Shown here piece by piece: positions 63,801 to 64,000 of a stretch of 64,000 nucleotides of DNA. The notes below the pieces were generated by a model, which had not been told where the DNA came from, did not search any database, and was given only the letters and a program-made list of their open reading frames with translations. The stretch is from Amyelois transitella (taxonomy: Eukaryota > Arthropoda > Insecta > Lepidoptera > Pyralidae), in contig NC_083518.1 of the NCBI RefSeq assembly GCF_032362555.1, forward strand, positions 10,366,501-10,430,500, given 5' to 3'. The translations under genes and the position numbers were made by a program. The first letter of the stretch is position 1. Every line of letters begins with the position of its first letter.

Positions 63801-64000
63801 GATGACACAAAAGAAATGTATATTTTTATTGCACTCAAATGGATTGTGGATGGAACGCTTATGGATTTAACATGTCAATTTACATTTGATGTAATTTTTA
63901 AATATTAATCTCCCAGGAAAAACTGTCACCATCCGAGTCCACGGTGCGGCCGACGCTGTTCCCCGTGCTGGTGCTGCTGTCCCGCCTGTGCCCGTCTTCG
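36119..64000 (+). CDS. THADA: THADA/Trm732-type tRNA 2'-O-methylation factor (21 exons, 3' end outside window)
   Basis: Exons: 36119-36224, 36355-36532, 36844-37077, 37669-37921, 38249-38421, 39506-39705, 40304-40488, 41464-41651, 43010-43187, 43840-43992, 44533-44738, 48776-48890, 49747-49892, 51182-51346, 52410-52574, 53679-53754, 54211-54404, 55768-55900, 56529-56777, 62032-62163, 63917-64000+. Phases agree at every junction: 3,513 bases, 1,171 codons, no stop. The N-terminus is MNGLSLRIVRGGIKKSKN. The body is an all-helical ARM/HEAT-like solenoid. The C-terminal half has the family signatures VTAQMVLLCAWRSVKE, DHFTTLLAHTKHRGAFE, ATRRSAGLPFMIQ and RNASTLMFSALMSRVFG. THADA (yeast Trm732) partners the FTSJ1/Trm7 methyltransferase for nucleotide 32 of tRNAs; in flies it is also tied to energy balance. 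A long gene because introns are filled with transposons. Confidence 0.93.
38473..38918 (-). repeat. SINE-B copy split by SINE-C
   Basis: Body 38473-38592 and tRNA-like head 38808-38918 are interrupted by 38593-38807, with CATCCAA on both sides as the target duplication. Confidence 0.75.
38593..38807 (-). repeat. SINE-C nested in SINE-B
   Basis: Tail of 'attcaaa' units at the left, head 'gaagatgctgcagtgcag' at the right. Confidence 0.7.
38971..38986. repeat. C16 run
   Basis: Sixteen consecutive C in THADA intron 5. Confidence 0.9.
39229..39483 (+). repeat. SINE-A with 12-bp target duplication at the exon 6 acceptor
   Basis: AACATCATTAAC flanks it (39217-39228 and 39484-39495). The right copy lies 10 bases from the acceptor AG. 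Confidence 0.85.
39773..39931 (+). repeat. RTE 3' fragment
   Basis: From 'aggtcaggtcaaaagtacccgaaacc' to the tail; little diverged. Confidence 0.75.
40505..40700 (+). repeat. Unnamed dispersed repeat
   Basis: 'cctcacctctctatgcctttgac...ggatactggatttggtgaatcagg' resembles 4040-4140 ('acacctctctgaacag...tcctggattgggtcattcagg'). Confidence 0.4.
40805..40990 (-). repeat. LINE-tail family E and LINE 3' relic
   Basis: 'tagtagttataattagatttaagtgatgtgacgtcaataagtgatacc' on the plus strand together with 'ttgcctggaagagattgcag'. Confidence 0.45.
41021..41280 (+). repeat. SINE-A copy in THADA intron 7
   Basis: Complete, close to the consensus. Confidence 0.8.
41870..42250 (-). repeat. Two tandem Helitron-like copies
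   Basis: 41870-42053 and 42054-42250 both contain 'ttttgccatataaataatttttaa' and 'tcaagccgtttc'; the same pairing recurs at 53288-53660. Confidence 0.6.
42251..42500 (+). repeat. Helitron-like element
   Basis: Starts 'tatatatataaaagcgaaaaacactcac', ends 'gggcgaagccgcgggcaaaagctagt'. Confidence 0.6.
42557..42739 (-). repeat. SINE-C nested in SINE-A
   Basis: Complete; GATA is repeated at both edges. Confidence 0.65.
42740..42803. repeat. (TTC)n microsatellite
   Basis: About 21 perfect units grown from the SINE-C terminal 'ttttcttc'. Confidence 0.9.
43202..43430 (-). repeat. SINE-A copy just after the exon 9 donor
   Basis: Decayed tail about 15 bases from the donor; head complete. Confidence 0.65.
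43503..43735 (-). repeat. LINE-tail family E copy
   Basis: From 'aatagaatagaatagatttattttc' to the CpG-poor 'cattgtctacatt' end. Confidence 0.6.
43745..43822 (+). repeat. SINE-A 3' remnant before exon 10
   Basis: 'ggcctatctcagtctttt' and 'ccgcaagggttatagccgtgac', ending about 20 bases from the acceptor. Confidence 0.55.
44013..44225 (-). repeat. Helitron-like element
   Basis: 'ggccgcccgcgacttcgtccgcc' start; begins 20 bases after the exon 10 donor. Confidence 0.6.
44277..44412 (+). repeat. SINE-A 3' half with small TTC expansion
   Basis: The CAGTCTT hairpin region is replaced by 'cttctttcttcttcttctttcaag'. Confidence 0.6.
44757..45020 (-). repeat. SINE-A copy after the exon 11 donor
   Basis: Complete; tail starts 19 bases downstream of the donor. 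Confidence 0.85.
45030..45354. repeat. Two SINE-A pieces, minus then plus
   Basis: 45030-45130 (minus, 3' part) and 45158-45354 (plus, lacking about 75 bases after the head); the antisense LINE begins in the tail of the second. Confidence 0.65.
45356..48640 (-). mobile_element. LINE with single intact ORF, antisense in THADA intron 11
   Basis: Non-LTR element of about 3.3 kb on the minus strand. Its 3' end (low coordinates) finishes with GCAATAAAGAGTTTAC and a (GTTT)-type tail next to a SINE-A tail. Its 5' end is near 48640-48675. The ORF is unbroken, and an AGTATGT on both sides is a possible 7-bp target duplication. There is no ORF1, so the copy is 5'-truncated or the family has one ORF. 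The CR1/L2-like group is likely from the RT motifs, but this is not certain. Confidence 0.85.
45628..48597 (-). CDS. LINE endonuclease-reverse transcriptase (989 aa)
   Basis: Starts MADVFGNSSGDDYFSLSSSSD. The endonuclease part has NVVHINAQS, LISESFLKP, GDFNTCL and the final SAHDLL. The reverse transcriptase has LLDFTSAFNTVDFD, GVPQGGILSPVLFSIF and LYADDLQIY. The C-terminal region (LERLQNQGIRFVFGLRKF) is typical of LINE ORF2 ends. All catalytic motifs are present with no frameshift, so it may be active. Transcribed opposite to THADA. Confidence 0.9.
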   Translation of the reverse strand: MADVFGNSSGDDYFSLSSSSDSLLSADDFERSLGDNLNATFSSFSKNFNVVHINAQSVPEHYSDLLSIFSNSSVHAILISESFLKPSLPSTMYPLPGFKLFRNDRIYETVTNGVTKMVRCGGVAIYLRGDIPCQILSQSPSAYENPEHLFLEISLSHTKILLGVYYSPSLHINYFSSFELLLSDYRSRFEHIIIMGDFNTCLIKNDSRSRSLLSLLHSLNLHCLPLSATHFPHNGPPSFLDLIITSSPDLVSVHGQFNAVCFSAHDLLYASFKLRSPKRRHKVIFRRDFTAINEQLFLTDFNNADWSTVLMAPDVDSKVSKFNEILLSLFDKHAPLHPVRIKHNPAPWLTPEIRKCMARRDKAKLKLRQCPSAENHSTYVFLRNVCNKKCRDAKRKYIHTNVENCPPGKLWKFLKGLGFGKQGPEESFDMDVNELNRHFCSSSKNCSSFTKQATLASLAVQPSCDFPSFCISEITTDDAIKLIKSINSRAVGDDAISLDMIKPIAELIAPYIVNILNCSISSGIFPTNWKLAHIIPLPKRNSPSCPSHLRPISILSVLSKILEYHVHQQLSAHLSRYNILSSFQSGFKCGHSTTTALVKITDDIRFNIENKKLTVLVLLDFTSAFNTVDFDILVEILRTLKFSSNALCWFSSYLTGRKQRIKLNDCFSDWCDLVAGVPQGGILSPVLFSIFVDGITASLSSNFHLYADDLQIYASASLDDINDAFSTINSDLERIADWSSRFGLLVNAAKSQAIVIGSPHYISKLENAMVPSLVLNNNIIPLSPKVTNLGIIIDQTLSWIPYVNEISRKMYVSLHSLRRMQKFLPVVTKTVLVQSLLFPLLDYSDVACLNITEELLDKLERLQNQGIRFVFGLRKFDHVSEFRRQLNWLPIRLRRNVHTLSLLFNVLFNPTFPHYLHDNFSFRETDSRLRSHNDPKLLIPPYSSRTYGLSFSVRSAQLWNDLPQDTRSALNLSSFKTLIKRLYSDASNI
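48899..49117 (-). repeat. SINE-A copy after the exon 12 donor
   Basis: The tail has become (CA)n and starts about 9 bases past the donor. Confidence 0.75.
49297..49460 (+). repeat. SINE-A, head missing
   Basis: From 'gggataggcttacaaa' to the tail. Confidence 0.65.
49470..49715 (-). repeat. SINE-A remnant split by a Helitron-like element
   Basis: 'gccacgttcagctgt' (to 49507) and 'ggctttataatggaat' (from 49695) are parts of one SINE-A; 49508-49694 is inserted between without a target duplication. Confidence 0.6.
49903..50165 (-). repeat. SINE-A copy after the exon 13 donor
   Basis: Complete; tail starts 11 bases after the donor. Confidence 0.8.
50197..50445 (-). repeat. Helitron-like element
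   Basis: 'ctagctgtgcccgcgacttcgtccgcg' to 'tataatattagtataga', the full family length. Confidence 0.65.
50528..50625 (+). repeat. SINE-C fragment
   Basis: Head 'aaaacgctgcagtgcagtttg' and the body up to 'taatttatttgatgtca'. Confidence 0.55.
50700..50964 (-). repeat. SINE-A copy
   Basis: Complete, close to consensus, in THADA intron 13. Confidence 0.8.
50984..51166 (-). repeat. Helitron-like element
   Basis: 'ctagcgacccgccccggcc' start; ends about 15 bases before the exon 14 acceptor. Confidence 0.6.
51397..51642 (+). repeat. SINE-A copy
   Basis: Small deletions ('gatgtcgta' and 'gatgggctagc'). Confidence 0.7.
51745..51830 (+). repeat. RTE 3' fragment
   Basis: 'ggcaagtggaaagatgtgg' to the tail. 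Confidence 0.55.
51868..51966 (-). repeat. SINE-A, 5'-truncated
   Basis: Tail and 3' third. Confidence 0.6.
52015..52289 (+). repeat. Helitron-like element
   Basis: 'tactaatattatagagctgaagag' to 'gaagtcgcgggcacagctagt'. Confidence 0.65.
52295..52385 (-). repeat. SINE-B fragment before exon 15
   Basis: 'acatctaagacccgggtcaatcag...ccctggccgggattc', ending 25 bases from the acceptor. Confidence 0.55.
52645..52866 (-). repeat. SINE-B copy
   Basis: Complete tRNA-like head ending 'gaggccgtc'. Confidence 0.75.
52887..53067 (-). pseudogene. THADA: Inverted partial duplicate of THADA exon 12 and its upstream intron
   Basis: The complement of 52887-53067 matches 48685-48870: the 'tcaccgactctctggt' intron piece, the acceptor CACAG, and an exon reading ELVERLLLHLEDSYEVNK...LDILRR. 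It stops after 'ttgcggcgatg', inside the exon, and lacks the 12-13 bases that give WCSQY in the working exon. It is antisense within intron 15, so it cannot contribute to the THADA reading frame. SINE-A tail sequence (53068-53146) is carried along at its far side, as at the source locus. Confidence 0.8.
53068..53146 (-). repeat. SINE-A 3' end duplicated with the exon 12 copy
   Basis: Tail 'catacatacatatagtcacg' adjoining the intron piece, matching the junction left of the antisense LINE. Confidence 0.65.
53150..53243 (-). repeat. SINE-B fragment
   Basis: 'gggattcgaaaccgggacctcacagacaagcgtactaccgctgcgcc', with a short deletion in the tRNA-like head. Confidence 0.6.
53288..53660 (-). repeat. 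Two tandem Helitron-like copies
   Basis: Same pair as at 41870-42250; ends 18 bases before the exon 16 acceptor. Confidence 0.6.
53774..54030 (-). repeat. SINE-A copy after the exon 16 donor
   Basis: Complete; tail starts about 19 bases past the donor. Confidence 0.8.
54418..54733 (+). repeat. RTE 3' fragment at the exon 17 donor
   Basis: Flanked by TAAATTGATCAT (54406-54417 and 54734-54745). The left copy begins with the T of the donor GT. Internal deletion of 24 bases after 'cccgaaacc'. Confidence 0.85.
54816..55010 (-). repeat. SINE-A, head missing
   Basis: Stops after 'atcccttagtc'. Confidence 0.65.
55030..55305 (+). repeat. LINE-tail family E copy
   Basis: Longest copy in the window, from 'cgaaacactcgtatagaaataatt' to 'aaataaatctattctat'. 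Confidence 0.6.
55612..55716 (-). repeat. SINE-C, head missing
   Basis: Tail and left half only; about 50 bases before the exon 18 acceptor. Confidence 0.6.
56252..56432 (+). repeat. SINE-A with internal loss
   Basis: 'gtcgtaaaaggcgactaagg' to the tail. Confidence 0.6.
56500..56515. repeat. C16 run in the exon 19 polypyrimidine tract
   Basis: Sixteen C followed by TTCCCTCCCACAG at the acceptor (exon starts 56529). Confidence 0.9.
56839..57093 (+). repeat. SINE-A joined to the RTE 5' end
   Basis: Complete unit with tail 'tatgtatgtag'; its left flank carries the 12-bp duplication shared with the RTE right flank. Confidence 0.85.
57094..60535 (+). mobile_element. RTE-type LINE, full length, in THADA intron 19
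   Basis: About 3.4 kb: a 5' UTR whose first ~105 bases match the SINE-A head, a single ORF, and a (TATG)n tail starting only four bases after the stop codon. A complete SINE-A (56839-57093) is joined directly to its 5' end, and the 12-bp sequence TAATATTAAGAG flanks the whole block (56827-56838 and 60536-60547). It landed at the 5' edge of an older RTE fragment (60548-60672). Intact and recent. Confidence 0.88.
57389..60490 (+). CDS. RTE-type endonuclease-reverse transcriptase (1,033 aa)
   Basis: Starts at the first ATG. After ~35 residues comes the endonuclease: ATMNVRGGMKDK, VNETKRKG, GDFNGWVG and SDHLL, all canonical. A Lys/Glu-rich linker follows, then the reverse transcriptase: GKAAGCDRVSVEMLK, NYRGISLLSVVGK, VDLEKAYDRV, RQGCVASPWLFNLFMDS and YADDQVILA; then the thumb (VYLGSKFTSDG, SESWVW). 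The last ~90 codons (MLRWFGHVERM...VSAYPSGKEA) are also the part found over and over as truncated genomic copies, because truncation is from the 5' end. The coding sequence runs into the terminal hairpin used for retrotransposition. Codon use is GA-rich, unlike the host genes. Confidence 0.92.
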   Translation: MNLKKHRNGGDGVRTPSRLVPGGSGMRSAESRFATMNVRGGMKDKIEEVCQMMDERRLDVLCVNETKRKGCDATQHGPYTAYWSGISSTSRGCQGVGLILSARMAECVNEYECVSPRLLWIRLKVGITRIFVLGVYAPWDVGSRGTTSAKSENEEFWNSVREVLKVTKPNEKIIMLGDFNGWVGVKRDGYEKVLGAFGDEKVNDNGRSVLEICLEWDLFVSNSMFQHKEIHTYTRVEGILKSMIDFVIVDERLKNKVLDTRAYRGAGIDSDHLLVISRIRGIFNRWRHRVREQTSALERVKVENLQDMDVGKKYINRLKDEFEDLDEMSDIEDGWKEFKERIVKVAVEVCGVSRRRKGKNHKYAWMSKDVQELVRLKKKAWLDLLAAKANLRMQEVIDEDVNEARKEYKKMKDLVKKAVIRKKEEYKEDFDKRLSEDFQSNLKVFWKSVRSARGNTITRELTRIRCQDGSVVKGEECVLKIWKDYFESLFEKKEGNKKDFCYSEEKENEMEGEIEMFEIVEALKSMKAGKAAGCDRVSVEMLKAGKGVVASQLYCLFNLCWRSGRVPKDWCKAVIVPLYKGKGSQLDCKNYRGISLLSVVGKLYAKVLINRVRNETDDKIWDAQAGFRKGMGCTDQVFSLRCIAEKFLAKSQKVYCTFVDLEKAYDRVERNELWSALSMHGVSSLLIRALKSLYEDSSACVRINGAHTEWFKIEKGVRQGCVASPWLFNLFMDSCLTDLKESKSGLRMNELLVKCLLYADDQVILASSAEELQEMVNCMHEALKEKGMKVNVSKTKTLVFEMEKEMTACNILIGGEKVEQVKEFVYLGSKFTSDGKYDSDIERRVNAGNMVNGALHAFMSSQKLSKKARLAVHRGVLVPTLMYGSESWVWQKKHESRINAVEMRALRSMMGVKLSDRIRNSVIRECCDVKEDVVTGIEKGMLRWFGHVERMNESRLTKQIYKESVEGKVGVGRPRRTYLDQIKDVLVKGQVKSTRNRRACMKRVMNVDEAKEVCRDRGKWKEVVSAYPSGKEA
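60548..60672 (+). repeat. Older RTE 3' fragment at the RTE insertion site
   Basis: 'tacccgaaaccgctgagcttgcatg' to 'gattttatgtttatg', diverged. Confidence 0.7.
61189..61378 (+). repeat. 5'-truncated RTE with 12-bp target duplication
   Basis: ATGGTTGACAGT at 61177-61188 and 61379-61390. It split an unnamed repeat (61085-61430) whose parts also occur at 630-690 and 940-1000. Confidence 0.85.
61482..61904 (-). repeat. RTE 3' fragment, longest antisense copy
   Basis: Reaches back to the coding region around ESWVW ('cccaactttcact' at 61892-61904), with internal losses near 61572 and 61775. Confidence 0.7.
61905..62020 (+). repeat. SINE-A remnant before exon 20
   Basis: 'gggctaacaacctgtctatatttgaatctcaattcc' and 'ctccgcctacctcgtaggggataaaaacgtg', ending about 11 bases from the acceptor. 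Confidence 0.6.
62500..62757 (-). repeat. Helitron-like element
   Basis: 'ctagctgtgcccgcgactttgtctgcg' to 'tataatattagtatag'. Confidence 0.65.
62803..62968. repeat. Chimeric SINE-A, plus piece fused to minus piece
   Basis: The plus-strand middle and 3' part runs to 'ccccgcaaggga' and is then joined to the minus-strand head ('catgggaaagagatggagtgg...gccgggaaccacgcgg'). Confidence 0.65.
63021..63258 (+). repeat. Direct duplication, left copy
   Basis: 'gaacaaaacgcttcttta' ... 'aacatgtcaatttacac' recurs at 63684-63884 with about 10% differences and small indels. Confidence 0.75.
63261..63522 (+). repeat. SINE-A copy between the two duplicates
   Basis: Complete, with clear 5' and 3' hairpins. 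Confidence 0.8.
63525..63683 (+). repeat. LINE-tail family E copy
   Basis: 'gacgtccaataaaatgctgcaatgtag' to '(attct)n'. Confidence 0.65.
63684..63884 (+). repeat. Direct duplication, right copy
   Basis: Ends 32 bases before the exon 21 acceptor. Confidence 0.75.

Overview
The window is AT-rich animal DNA, almost certainly from a moth or butterfly. The genes are split by short introns with clean GT/AG borders. The spacer is packed with Lepidoptera-type repeats: non-LTR retrotransposons, SINEs with (TATG)n tails, tRNA-headed SINEs, and Helitron-like pieces carrying the 'cgacttcgtccgcg' end. There are no bacterial features. The species cannot be named from the sequence alone.

Layout. A first coding exon of an unrecognised minus-strand gene lies at 1897-2055. 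Two tandem plus-strand tetraspanin genes follow (3949-9739 and 12668-16304). Each has five exons with all four introns in the same places and phase 0, so they arose by local duplication. A full-length two-ORF LINE (about 18340-23641) comes next, with an unexpected third open frame between ORF1 and ORF2. About 6.5 kb of repeat-laden spacer leads to a secreted, Gln/Asn/Ser-rich protein gene (30184-34920) with a TATA box and alternative 3' ends. From 36119 to beyond the window end runs a THADA/Trm732-type gene: 21 exons recovered here, 1,171 codons with no break in phase, 3' end missing. Its introns hold two more LINEs with intact ORFs: a single-ORF element on the minus strand (45356-48640) and an RTE-type element (57094-60535).

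The main theme is the retrotransposon ecology. About 45 copies or pieces of a ~260-bp SINE (called SINE-A here) end in (TATG)n, like the RTE element. The two share a 3'-terminal hairpin whose stem differs by a base-pair-preserving change, and the RTE copy begins with the SINE-A 5' module. This points to a LINE/SINE pair or an RTE-derived non-autonomous family. SINE-A tails lie within about 10-30 bases of many THADA splice sites with the tail facing the exon. In one case the target-site duplication doubled a likely branch point. An inverted partial copy of THADA exon 12 preserves the locus as it was before the minus-strand LINE inserted.

Gene roles: tetraspanins organise membrane microdomains. 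THADA-family proteins support 2'-O-methylation of position 32 in tRNA anticodon loops. The secreted protein's function is unknown. No functional link between these neighbours is implied.
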